Shown piece by piece: positions 38,299 through 49,620 of a DNA stretch of 64,000 nt. The notes below the pieces were generated by a model. It saw only the letters and a list, made by a program, of their open reading frames with translations. It ran no database searches and had not been told where the DNA came from. The stretch covers positions 1 to 64,000 of the forward strand of contig QAXH01006800.1 in the NCBI GenBank assembly GCA_004335635.1. The letters run 5' to 3'. The stretch comes from Chloromonas sp. AAM2 (Eukaryota; Chlorophyta; Chlorophyceae; Chlamydomonadales; Chlamydomonadaceae). Numbering within the stretch: position 1 is the stretch's first letter; the number at the start of each line of letters is the position of its first letter. A program made the translations under genes and the position numbers.

Positions 38299-40050
38299 GC
38301 CTCAGTATACGCTGCCCTAGCTGGCAAGACAGGTTGTAGGACTCGGATCTTGAATTCACCTGCACGGGTGACAGCAGGCATCAGTCACCAGACATGTGTT
38401 GTTGGTGCATAACGCACTAGCATAACCCTTTTGCTCTGCTTAGGTCGGAGGTTTCACAGCATATGAGAGAGTGGAAGCAAGACAGCAGGAGCAGGAGAAA
38501 GGGACTCATCTGTTCAGATGCAGCACCATAGGCGCAACGGCTATCGTTTTTATGTTTGATGTGTTGCCCGCATTGCTTTCACTTATCACTGTACTTTCTG
38601 CATCAGGCACCATTGCTGGTGCACGTAGTCCGTGCTCAGCTGAGTGCAAACCGGACCGGGTTCAGCATAAAACAGTTTCAGTGCGCTACTCGTCCTGCCA
38701 TGGCAGTGCTTGTAGCAGCTTGCTGTTCTGCTCATGTCAGTCCCACACCGCTGCATGCTGCACTGCTACAACGTTGCTCCCATTGTTCACACCTGCGACG
38801 ATTTTCTTCATCCTTTGACATCCCATGTTCACGTCACAGGCTTCATCCCGGTCAAAAAGCATCCCACTCTTTGGCGCTTTGAGCTGGTCTTGTATCAGAC
38901 CCTGATGGAAGGCTTGGACTGTGTACCAGCCCCTGGCTGCCACTGTTGTGACATATCTGGTGACCCGTGGCTTTCAGAAGGCCTGCCATTGAATCCATTC
39001 AGGACAGCCTTACACTGGCATTGGTTCTGGTGCTTCCATTATTCATGTGTCTGTTGCCCAAATCCATGGCATTCACTGGTATGGAACAGTTGGTGCGTCA
39101 CAATGTGACTCACACCTGTCTGCCATTGAAGTGTTGCCAAGCTTCAGTTCAGTAGGATTGTCTGTGCTGCTGCAGCCTGTTAACCAGGGTAGATGATCAT
39201 CTGAGGGAGATGCAAAAGGTATATGATTATGATAAGATGGCCCTGAATTAAGACACATTCTGTTTGTGCCTGGCAGTGTTTCAACCTACCGGTACCTGAG
39301 ACTTGTTACAGCCATGGGTCTGCTTGAGCGTAAGGCGTTGTACCAAATGAGCGCATGACCAACTGGCTGGCTGACTGTGAGCTGTTGAGGTATGCCCCTA
39401 GGGCATGTACCTCGAATGGGCTACCACTGCCCATTTACGTGTTTGGCAGCAACATCTTCATGCATGCGATGTGGTGTTCTGCAGCCGTGCTTGGACCTCA
39501 TACTGAGTGAGTGGCAACATTGGTGTGCTTTGCACCGCGCCACATCTTTTGCGGTCTCGTGATGATAAATATGGAAGAATTCAAGTAAATTATATGACAC
39601 CTGAACATGTCCACTGGCCATGTTTTAGGTGCCACTTTTTTGTTGCTGTTGGAGCAATATGCTATGGAACTGCATGTGACCCACCTCACGGTGTAAGCAT
39701 GCTAACATATGATGAGTTGGTGAGCCCATCCTATGATTACACTGATGATGACATCCAGACGCATGTACACATCATTCTGGCAGCACACAGGAACAGGGCT
39801 GTGCAAGATAACAGTTGTTTGCCATCCCAACGCCATCTGCATGCATGCCATTGCTTGCTGCATTTGGTGCGATTTTGAGGCATTGTGTTGGCTATGTTGA
39901 TGGACCTGAAGTGCAGGAGGGCAACCCTAGTTATCACAGTCTAGTTGTGTTGATTCAAGTAATCTTGATGAAGGCTTCCAATGCGAGGCAAGTTTGTTGT
40001 TGAAGTGCTGTACAGGATACGGAATCACAAGAATACTGTTTCAGGCTTAA
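38299..40050. other. Gene-poor stretch with possible decayed exons
   Basis: No complete gene could be built. Short splice-flanked open pieces exist on the plus strand (for example about 38444-38518, 38607-38684 and 38838-38890, the last reading FIPVKKHPTLWRFEL), but phases do not join into one protein. They may be remnants of a decayed gene or chance frames. Confidence 0.4.
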
Positions 40051-40390
40051 AGAAAGAAAAGGTGTTTGCCAGTTCTGGGACAATTTGACGGGTTCATGTG
40101 GTGACTGTTCGTGTGTCCTGCTGTATTGACTGTTGGGAACTATTGTGTGGTGAAAACTCGCTGTGGTCATGCCGCGTGTGCGTGTGTGTGTATACAGAGT
40201 CTGTGTGTTGGTCCACAACCAAACGAACAGGGCGTGTGTGTGGTACACGGTACAGTGCTACTTCTGGGACATGCTGTTGTGCGTGGACGCGAAAGAAATG
40301 GCTCACACTTGCTCCACACAACGGGCACTTACGACACCGGTTCCAGTAGTACTCCCAGGAATTGTCCCAGAACTGGCAGACTTTTTTTTG
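40051..40390. mobile_element. Short inverted-repeat element (MITE-like)
   Basis: About 340 bp. The left end contains TTTGCCAGTTCTGGGACAATT (40065-40085) and the right end its reverse complement, AATTGTCCCAGAACTGGCAG, followed by a T-run (40360-40390). No transposase. The internal sequence is shared with the element starting at 41951. I could not define a clear target-site duplication. Confidence 0.75.
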
Positions 40391-41022
40391 TCAGATCCTA
40401 GTCTAGCAACGCTTGTGATGGAATTACTTGACAGTGATGTGTTTGTACTGATGACTATACTTGTTGAACGTCCAGGACAGCTTTTTGACATGGAGGTTTC
40501 GTGCCGACGCCTGGAAACACACATAGAAACAGGCAGGACGGTAGGTGCGTGCACATTTGACGGGCTTGATGCCCTCCTTTCACGTGAGCCATGCGCATGC
40601 GTTTGCACTGTGTGGTAGCTTCCAAGCCGTTGTGTTTCGGGCCGTGAGTTGAATACATTTCAATGTAAGATGGGTATCTTGGCCTTTAATCCCTACCTTA
40701 AGTTCTGGTCTAACTTCAACAGACCGCTATCCTGCCAATGATTCAAGGAGACTGCCAAAAAAAGAAGCACAATGTCATTCCAATTCCAGTGTAACACAAT
40801 GGTATTCCAATTCCATATAAACATAGCAGCCTCTTCAGCCAAAAGAACAACCCATAACAATGTCAAAAGTATGGCGAGTTGTATGCCATGAAAACTTGTG
40901 AGTCACCACCAAGTGTTGGAAGGTGCCCAAACGCAGCAACACCCTCGAAACTGCTTCACAGTCCTCTGTTCTCATGTTGATCAGTCTGGCATAACCTATC
41001 CTTTTGTTGACTTGCTGCGTGA

Positions 41023-41217
41023 CTAAGCCTGAAGCCTTTTGTTGCGCAGCCTCTCTCTCACTTCTGTTGGCAGATCTTCGAACCCCTCGGGCTCACTGCT
41101 GCTAGCTGCAAGGGCCCTGGCGTACTCCCGGGCACGCTTCACGCGCTGAGTGGGATTCTGGGTCATGCCCAACACACATGCTTTGCTGACACACAATGAT
41201 TCCTGGCGGTAATACAT
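41023..41217 (-). other. Charged open frame next to a repeat end
   Basis: A 64-codon minus-strand frame ends with a charged, plausible protein-like segment (NPTQRVKRAREYARAL, then EGFEDLPTEVRERLRNKRL) and a stop. It could be the last exon of a broken or undetected gene, but no partner exon was found and the repeat end at 41231 lies immediately upstream of it. Confidence 0.3.
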
Positions 41218-41230
41218 ACATATTCACACA

Positions 41231-41265
41231 AATTGTCCCAGAACTGGCAAACTTCTTTTTTCTCA
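41231..41265. repeat. Solo right-end inverted-repeat sequence
   Basis: AATTGTCCCAGAACTGGCAA followed by a T-rich run, identical to the right ends of the neighbouring elements, but no matching left end lies between it and 40390. Confidence 0.75.
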
Positions 41266-41300
41266 TCTGAAGCAGCTCAGTAGTACAAAAGAAAGCAGTT

Positions 41301-41549
41301 ATGGAGACTGCCGGTCAGAGCATGAACACAGACGCAGATTTAGACCATGAAACGAGGTTGGATACCGCCCTGACCTGCCCTGAGCAGGAACGAAGAAAGG
41401 CAGGAACAAAGGTAGAAACAGGCCCAGAAGCAAAAAGGAACAAGGCAGAAAGAAAGGTAACCGGCTATGAAGGACGCAACACCAGAGAAACAGAGCAGAG
41501 AAGGCGCATGCAAAGCGTGTTAGTCAAGCTAGTCCATGAGAAGCGATGA
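41301..41549 (+). other. Hydrophilic open frame, Glu/Lys/Arg-rich
   Basis: An 82-codon ATG frame encodes a strongly charged sequence with no recognisable family. It lies between repeat ends, so it may be repeat-derived. No splice-linked continuation found. Confidence 0.2.
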
Positions 41550-41660
41550 AAGTCCATGCTGGCCAAGAGAAAAGTCCATGTGGGCTATGATAACAGTCCA
41601 TGCGGCCCACGACAACAGTCCATGCGAGCCATGATAAGAAGCCAAGCCGGCAATGCAAGT
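41538..41660. repeat. Short degenerate tandem repeat around AGTCCATG
   Basis: Five imperfect copies of a roughly 20-22 bp unit centred on AGTCCATGCGG or close variants follow one another. Confidence 0.6.
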
Positions 41661-41950
41661 CCACGCAGGCGGTAGTGACATGAAAACATGAGACATGTCA
41701 AGCTGCCGCACCAGTTGGGATGCACATGACCTCAGCCTCTCCGTCAAGCCTGTGAGTGCCAGGAAATGGCCGCCCGAGACAAGTCGGCACAGTTGTGTGG
41801 ATAGCTGTACAGCTATTCAAGTGCCCTCTGATGTTGTGGTTTAGCTGATGCTGGCAAACCCGCTATGGGATGGATGATTGTGGCTTCTGTTAGCCCTGCT
41901 GTAGGGAAACCTGCAACCGGGCATAACAGTCTAAAAAACAGTCTAAAAAC

Positions 41951-43031
41951 AAAGAAGTTTGCCAGTTCTGGGACAGTTTGACGGGTTCATGTGGTGACTA
42001 TTCGTGTGGCCTGTTGTATTGACTGATGGGAACTATTGTGTGGTGGATACTCGCTGCGTTTCTTGCTGTGAGTCACGCTGTGGTTCATGCTGGGTGTGCG
42101 TGTGCGTGTACAAAGAGTCTGTGTGTTGGTCCACACCCAAATGGACATGGTGCCACTTCTGGGACAGGCTGTTGTGCGTGGACAAGAAAGAAATCGCCTC
42201 ATGGTGGGTGATCAGTAAATTATTAACAGTATCCGTACATGTCACATACCCGTCACATACCCGTTCATGTCACATCCGTGGTTCACGAAGCCTGACAATA
42301 TTGGGACAATAGATAAGTGTAGAAAGCGAGCCAAGGACAACTGCAACTTACATTTTGGAACAACTGGGTAAACGGATTCACTGCCCAACACACAAGCGGC
42401 CACAAGACATGCAACCAGCACATATCAATTTGGACAAGCCGAGGCGTTTGAACCCATTGTCCGCTAGACCTGGTCTTAAGGCCAGGCGCCACAGAGTATA
42501 CCAACCAGGTGCCCGACAACCCACACAACAGAACATACAGACGACAGCCTTAAGACAAGCACTCCTTGTCATTGGAAAAGAGCAACACATCCGTACAAGG
42601 TATGCCAGCATTGTCACCGGCTGTCCAATGTGTCCAATCTGGGTCCGATGCCCAAGTGCAGAAAAATTGGTTGGCTCCCAAGATGACACCCAGAGGTCCA
42701 CAAATCANNNNNNNNNNNNNNNNNNNNNNNNNNNNNNNNNNNNNNNNNNNNNNNNNNNNNNNNNNNNNNNNNNNNNNNNNNNNNNGTGAACAATGAAGCA
42801 GTTGAAGACCCACCATTGGGCGAAGGGCATGCGCCGCCTCGTCCTCCGTCCCAGCCGAACACAGAGGCACATCGACCAAGAAGAAGAGAGAATTGGAAAC
42901 AGGCTGTGGGGCGTCTACGTGCGCAACACACAAGTCTACTCAAGAGAGTGAAGCAGCTGAACACTTGGTGGCGACTTACATTACAGACAGAGAGGAGTTG
43001 TCCCAGAACTGGCAAACTTTTTTTTTTTTTG
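41951..43031. mobile_element. Larger inverted-repeat element of the same family, containing an N gap
   Basis: The left end AAAGAAGTTTGCCAGTTCTG (from 41951) and the right end AGTTGTCCCAGAACTGGCAA plus T-run (42996-43031) are inverted copies. The first 250 bp are closely similar to 40065-40320. The interior includes 78 N and short charged frames but no recognisable transposase. The two ends might alternatively belong to separate insertions. Confidence 0.55.
42708..42785. other. Assembly gap (78 N)
   Basis: Run of N inside the repeat-rich interval. Content unknown. Confidence 0.98.
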
Positions 43032-43550
43032 CGGACCGTGATAACAGTCTATGTATTCAACACTCATTGTAGCCAATACTCAATGTAATTCCAATGTCAT
43101 CTCAGTGCGAGTGTGTACGGGGTGTTGCCACTTCATGCATGGCTTGCTAGCGTTCGCGCTGCTCGGTGCATGCGGACCCCCCTCTCCCCCCCCCTTGATG
43201 TAATCTATACATACCCTCTCCAGGTGCTGCCCAAGCCCCTGTCTTGAGGCTTATCGATTCTTGAGCATGCACAATTGCATTCTCTTACATTACATGTACC
43301 TGCAAACACAATCCTGCATCTTTTCACGGTAACCTATGCTAAGTGAGGTCACACCTTGTAACTACTGGAAGCCTGTCCGCTGAAAACAAGGTAACTTCAT
43401 CTTGATGGATTGCGTAAGGCCAGGCGTTGATGGAAAACCGAGAGCGCTTATGGGGCTGTCATCACGGTTGCATCGAGCCACCGTACATGTTTTCCTCCCT
43501 TGGCCTTTTGTGTCCTTGAACCCCTTTCGTGAGAGCAGCTGATTGCAAAC
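43032..43550. other. Upstream region of the RAD9-like gene
   Basis: Between the last inverted-repeat end and the RAD9-like start codon. Presumed promoter and leader; includes a C/T-rich stretch near 43179-43197. No gene seen. Confidence 0.5.
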
Positions 43551-46500
43551 ATGTCAGCCGCACAGGCTGAAGACGAGAGGGCTGAGCCCCCAAGTCTCCG
43601 GCTGGTGTTAGCGACACCTCAGCAGATCAAACATTTTCGGAATGCGGTGCATGCCTTGTTCAAAATTGGTGCGCGCCATCGGCCCTTCTCCACCCGGACT
43701 TGCGAGGTTATAATGCTCACATCTCGTATGCAACCCACAATCACGCAGGATCGGACCTTTTGCTCGAGGCAACGCATGAACAGGTGAGCGGCCAAGGTTG
43801 GACCCGGTATGCAGCACTTCCCTCGCATCTGGTTAGTTATCTTGCTGGGCCGCCTGATTCGCCTGCTCATCCGCCAATCATCCAATGTAATGCTGCTTGC
43901 CTACAGTACCTGCAGGCCTACCTGCCACCTTGACCAGCATGCATGATTCCACTTCCTTACTGTCTACAAGCCAAGCTCATCGACTTGCAAGCCTCTGCTT
44001 ATCTGCCGTGACTGTTAGCTCAATTTTGTCATTGTAATGTGCTGGCTGCAGCTGATCATTCACACCGTCTCATCCGCGCAGTCCGCCTTCCTTTCCCTCG
44101 ACTTCACACCAAACTTCTTTGCATCATACGAACTGGGCTCGGCTGAGCTGGTGCAAACAGCCATTCTGCTTAAGGTCAGTGCTGCTGCATGCTACTTGCC
44201 GTCATATGCATGCGACAGCGACCAGTCATAAGAGGGTCTCCAAGTGCTACCACTTCTCGAGACGATGCTCTGCTACGCTGATACTCTCGGTCTTTCAACA
44301 CATTGGGCAACTAAGTATCACAGGCCAGTACTTACCAGCCTCTTATTGGCCTCAGACTGTTTGGGCGGTCTTGCAAATAACATTGAACTGGACAGGTTGG
44401 AGTGGAGTGTTATGTGAACAGGTTACTCATTGATTTTGACATACACGGTTTCCATGTACAAGGTAGCAGTGTGCCTCTCCACCACCAACTGGCTTGGTCG
44501 TCGGCTCTGTACCCTTTGCCTGCAGCACATCCTTTCCAGCCTACGCACCCAGAAAATTGCCCAGTACGAACTAGAGGTTTCACACGACACCGCACACATC
44601 ACAGCAGTCATCTATGCAGAGAACGGTGGGTGCAGACGGCTGTGTCCTTGCCACAGCCATGACTGTCAGTAGTCACCATGCTTTGAGTGACCACGTGCAA
44701 ACGCCTTTGGCCTGTGCAAGATGCAATCAACCAATGTACCAACACTGAGTTCAGATGCATGATAACTGTCATTGCACATGGTAGCTGGCTTGGTACTGTA
44801 TGGATGCATCATACAACGCCTGTTCACAGTTATCACTGTCGTGTGATTACTTTATTGCTCAGATGACGACCATGGTGTTTGGTCCTGCCTTTGGCAACTG
44901 CATGGACGCAGGGATCAAGAAGACGTACCGCTTGGACTGCATGAATGCTCAGTTCTTGAATGCTGTTGTCGACAAGGAAGCGTTCCCCACACATATCATC
45001 GCGGATGCCAAGGAAGTATCCAGGTGAAGCAGTACACCAGTAATGCAGCGCACCAGTTATGTGTGTGCAGGTCACAGGCTAGGAAACACCACCCATACGC
45101 TGCACCCCTTGGAGTCCAGAAATTGCACGTCTTGTTCAATGTATGTGCAAGGGCCACTCCTTGGAAAACATGGTGGTTGCAGGCAACACATGCAAGGAAT
45201 ACGGCTATAACGCAGCAATGTGCTGGATCGGCCCAAGGCTGGCTCGCAGTGTTGGCATGCTGTGAACTCGATTGCTCCTGCTGCCTGCAGGCTGCTGTCA
45301 ACGTTCCAATCCAATCTGGATGAGGTTACACTCATTGCCAATCCAGACACTGTGGAGTCTGCGGCATCAGGATGCAGAGCTTGCCAGCTGCAAAGCCATG
45401 TGGAAGGCTCTAAAAGTGAGTGCAATGACAGGCTGGGCTTGCATTCCGACCCGGCTTGCATAAACAGCTCAAGCAGCACAAATTGTGCATTCGCGAGGTC
45501 TGCATTTGAACGAGCCAAGCATGTGGTGGAGCTCAGTATAACCAATTTGGTCAGCCGTGAGTGCGCAAGAGTCAGAGAGATAAGCTCACGAGCTGAGGAT
45601 TCGTGTAGTGCATGCATCACAAGTGAAGCACAACCAATGTTTTGCTTTGGATGGGCCAACACCAGGGCAGACCATGACCTTAAGACATCCACTGACTCCC
45701 AGAGTGTGATGTCCTCCCTTTCTTTGCATGGCAGAGGAGGAGGCGTCCCTGCACACCGCAGTAGCTGTGGACATTCGGTCGTTCGTACGCTACTCGCACC
45801 GGTCCAATGAGCCCTCCGACGTGACCTTCAACCTCAAGGACTTTCGCATCATGGTCACGCTCTGTGAGCAAATGCAGAGACACCTCAGCATCAAGTGAGG
45901 CTGCAGGACTGACGTACATGCTCATGTTGCTGTGCCCGCTCAAGACTGAGGTTGCTGTGGCTGACTATATGGCTGGCAAGGGCCTGCACGCTGCCAGCAA
46001 TGCCTCGGACAGAACCATTCTTGCTGCACGATAGAGTGTGTTACTATCAGGCGTGTGCAGCAGGGCAAGCCATCCTTCGTGTGCAGAGTGGCTCCAAACC
46101 AAGCTCCTGACTGGGTGAGCACCTTGGTGGCACTCACAGGTCCAGCCTGCAAGGCAACCAATGCCCTGTGCAACAAACCTTTAAAGGGATTGTCATGCTA
46201 TCATGCGTGTACACTGTTTGACTGATTGACACAAGTGTGTTGTACGTGTTTGACCGACCGCTCATTGCTCTGGGCTGCAGGCTTGACCAGGCCGGTGCCC
46301 CCCTACTGGTAGAGGCGCACTTTGAAGCAGCGGAGGCCCCAGCACTCAGGTAAGGGGGAACAGAGCAGCGCACACACTCTCAGGGGCGGGTGAAGGGGGC
46401 ACAGACACTCCCACTGCACCAGACCGTGGACATGTCTCTGCCCAGTGCCTGGGCAATGCTACAGCAGAACACATGTTCTCATTGGATGTGGCTCTTGAAC

Positions 46501-46888
46501 AAGGCAGCATGACTCGGGCTAGTCAGTGCAGAAGGTTTTACATGGGTTTGCATGTCCTGTGCTGCCTTGCTTGCACAGGGCTTCCCTAGTGTTGGGCACA
46601 ATCCCAGACTCCCTGCTGGGTGCTGCCGTCCAGCTGCCAGCCTACCAATCGCAGCAGCCCGCCGCGCAGCAAGTGCCAAGCAATAGCCAGCATATTTCCA
46701 CACGCAACAGCAGCCCTCATCAACTGCCTGCGCATGGGCAGCATCGACCGCAACACTCGCAGCTGCAAGTGCAAGGCAGTGAACGGCCCATGTATGACCA
46801 TCAGCCACAGCACCAGCAGCAGTATCAGCAGCAGGTGCCAGCCACCAATCAGGCTACCTATCAACAACAGCAGCCACCTTTGTACCAG

Positions 46889-46923
<35 letters not shown>

Positions 46924-48990
46924 AAGCCCTTATCAGCAGCCTCCTGTGTACCAGCAGCACCAGCAGCACCAGCACCAGCAGCAATCCATGCATGTCGGGC
47001 CACAGCATGCAGCCAGCCACGACCTTCATCATGGTCACGTGCCTTCCCCTTACATGCAGCAGGGCATGACGGTGAGGCAGGCGCATGCAGCCCAGCAGGA
47101 GCAAGCACGCGCAGGTGGGGATCATTCCATGTGCAGACCTCAAACCCTTCAGTACATGCCTGCCTGCCTACACACTATGCTAACGCATAGCTGATGTGTC
47201 AGCGCTCGTGCTTCACTCGCCTTAACATTACCTGGCCACAGAGGTTTTGGAAGCAGGACAACATGTCCTTGTCAGGAACGGGGAGCCCCCTGCACCACAA
47301 TCACTTCATTTGCATGACTTCAGCCTACGGCATCATCCCACAGTGCAATCATTGCCTTGTCGTCTGGCTTGACTCTTCCAGCCTAACGTTTGTCCTGCAA
47401 CACACAATACCTGTGAACTGTTAAGCTTGCACGTTCTGGCTGCTTGTTCCCCTTAACAGCCAACATGGTGCATGAAAGGCCTACAGGGCAGCTGCAGGCC
47501 TGTATCTTTGTGGTTAGACAAAGTCCCGAGTGGGAGATCGCCATTGAGTCGCAGGATTACGCTGCCATGAACGAATTTCCCTTGCATGCTTTGCCCTGCA
47601 GGCCCTGCGACCAAGCCGGCCGCTGGTCCCAACCAACCCACCTGGCGTGCAACCCACGCTGGTGGCGCTGCCATGCCCGATGATCGCCAGCGAGGCCAAG
47701 ACCAGGGGCTGCATCCCGGGGGCCAACAGCACATCAGACAACAACCGGGGCAGCCAGGCCCACGATCACATGACGACCCCGAACAGCTGCCATGTGCTGC
47801 CGCCACCTGGCAGCAAGAGCCCATGGGGCCGAGCGGGGAACGGCTGGCGCATGGCCCGCCCGCATACACGTTCCTGGCCCCTAGTCATGCGCCATCAGGC
47901 ACACTGCACACGGGCAGCATGCTGGCAGGGGTAGCAGACATGCTGCAAGATGCCCCGGCGGTTGCGGCGGCGCCAGGCTACCAGCAGCTAGCACACTCTA
48001 CAGCCAGGATGTCCGGCGCGAGAGCACCAGGGGGCACGCCTGTAGTGGGCAGTGGACATCACCTGGCTGCAGCTGGCTCCACTATGCCACCAGCGCCGCA
48101 GACAGCCAGCCTGGGGCACCCAGAACAAGTCATGGATGGCACGGCACCGGCCTCCGCATGGCCTGCAGCCTCAGCCGGCACGTCTCATTACGGAGGCCGC
48201 GTTGATGGGAGCCATGCTGTGGACAGGCATGCACAGCAGCAGCGGGATGTGCCACGGCATGCGTTGCTGAGTGCTGTTGCGTCCACTGCTGCTGGTTGGC
48301 AGCAACACGCACATGTGCCTGTGAACCTGAATCAGCCACACCCGGAGACTGTGCCAGGAGGTCCACATGGGAGTAATGTGGAAGCCATTGCCACCCCTGC
48401 AGCAGGGCGCGGGGGCTTGGAAGAAGTTGAAGCGGTGCCGGCGACCCAGGTCAGTTAATCCCGTTCATTGAAGTCACATGTGGGCCTGTCACTCATTAGT
48501 TACCAATCTAACTAGCCAGCGGAGGTCCTGCTAGCTCTAACGCCGCTTGACTGTGCGAACTGGACAGTAGTTTAGAGCCATTTCTCATCTGTTTGCAGAT
48601 TTTGTATTCTATCAAGAGTGCTTTCAATTGCTGCCTGCCGTTGGGAGTCTAAGCAGAACCGGCTCAGTCTTTGCCAGCAGCTCTGATACGATCTAGAACT
48701 TACCAAGAGCTCTACTATACTAAGTCATCTCAGCTTCGCTCAGCTCTGCCAAGCTTGGTGTTGGCGTTGACACGGTCACAGTCTGGTATTAAGAACTGTG
48801 ATGAGCTGCTATTGGTGTTCATGCCGTTGCTGACATGCACGCGAATTCTTCACAGGTTGGCATGGAGGAGATGTACATTCCAGAGGACGTTGTGCTGCCT
48901 GGAACACCGGACGAAGAACTGGACGACGACGAAGTGCATGACAGGGGCGGCCAGGGACGGCAAGAACCTGACACCCAGTCTGATTTCTAG
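43551..48990 (+). CDS. RAD9: RAD9-like subunit of the 9-1-1 DNA-damage checkpoint clamp
   Basis: RAD9 forms a PCNA-like ring with RAD1 and HUS1 that marks damaged DNA and activates ATR-type signalling. Eleven exons in phase: 43551-43668, 43749-43783, 44082-44174, 44526-44625, 44912-45023, 45291-45415, 45735-45894, 46281-46349, 46579-47114, 47602-48449, 48856-48990; 776 residues. The clamp fold occupies about residues 1-285: LFKIG, SAFLSLDFTPNFFASYEL, GIKKTYRLDCMNAQFLNAVV, STFQSNLDEVTLIANPDT, VTFNLKDFRIMVTLCEQM and LLVEAHFEAAE match RAD9 in order. The tail of about 490 residues is Gln/His/Pro/Ala-rich with a CAG-encoded Gln run (46894-46923); animal RAD9 tails are near 110 residues. The last exon is acidic (PGTPDEELDDDE), a plausible phosphorylated BRCT-docking tail. 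Exon 2 is only 35 bp. Confidence 0.9.
46894..46923 (+). repeat. CAG trinucleotide run (poly-Gln)
   Basis: Uninterrupted or nearly uninterrupted CAG triplets inside the RAD9-like tail exon; encodes poly-Gln and is a likely length-variable site. Confidence 0.85.
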
Positions 48991-49620
48991 CCAGTGCACT
49001 CCTTGTCAATGGCTGCTGTGCGCGGCTGAGAGGGCAGTGGGCCAGACCAATGCGTAGCAGACAAATTTGCGATCGTAAACCAGTAGATAAGCACGCCCAA
49101 GCCTGCCCTTTGTTGTGCGTCAGCTGGTTTTGAACGATTGCATCATTCGCGACTGGGCCATTGTATGGTAAACAGTTTACCGCATCTGTACCGGCATTAC
49201 CGTTTCCATTTGGACTTTCAAGCAGTTGTGGACCCACTCAGTGACTGCCCAGCATACCACAACCAGTGGGCCCACAATGCCGGTCACTAGATACAGGACA
49301 GGTGCCTGACACCATCATGTGTCTGTCAACATGTTCGCTGGCTCCGGTTCTGATGGTGCGAAGGTACTTGGGTTCAAGACCGCAACTCAGATGGCCTGGC
49401 ACACATGTAGAGGCAATGGGATTATACTAGTGTGTGCTCATGGTTGGAAGACTGTGCGTGCCTTCTAGAGTAGGGTATGCAATTGCACCACATCAGGGGC
49501 TGGCCAGTTCAAGCAGAGATTCCAGTACGTTCAGTGTGGCAAGCACGTTTTCCCACTCTTTTGACCGGTGACAGTCTTTCTGAGCGATTTGTCTACGAGG
49601 CGTGTACATGATCGTGAATA
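48991..49620. other. Intergenic region between two plus-strand genes
   Basis: 3' end of the RAD9-like gene and promoter of the lumenal-protein gene at 49621. Nothing else recognised. Confidence 0.6.
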
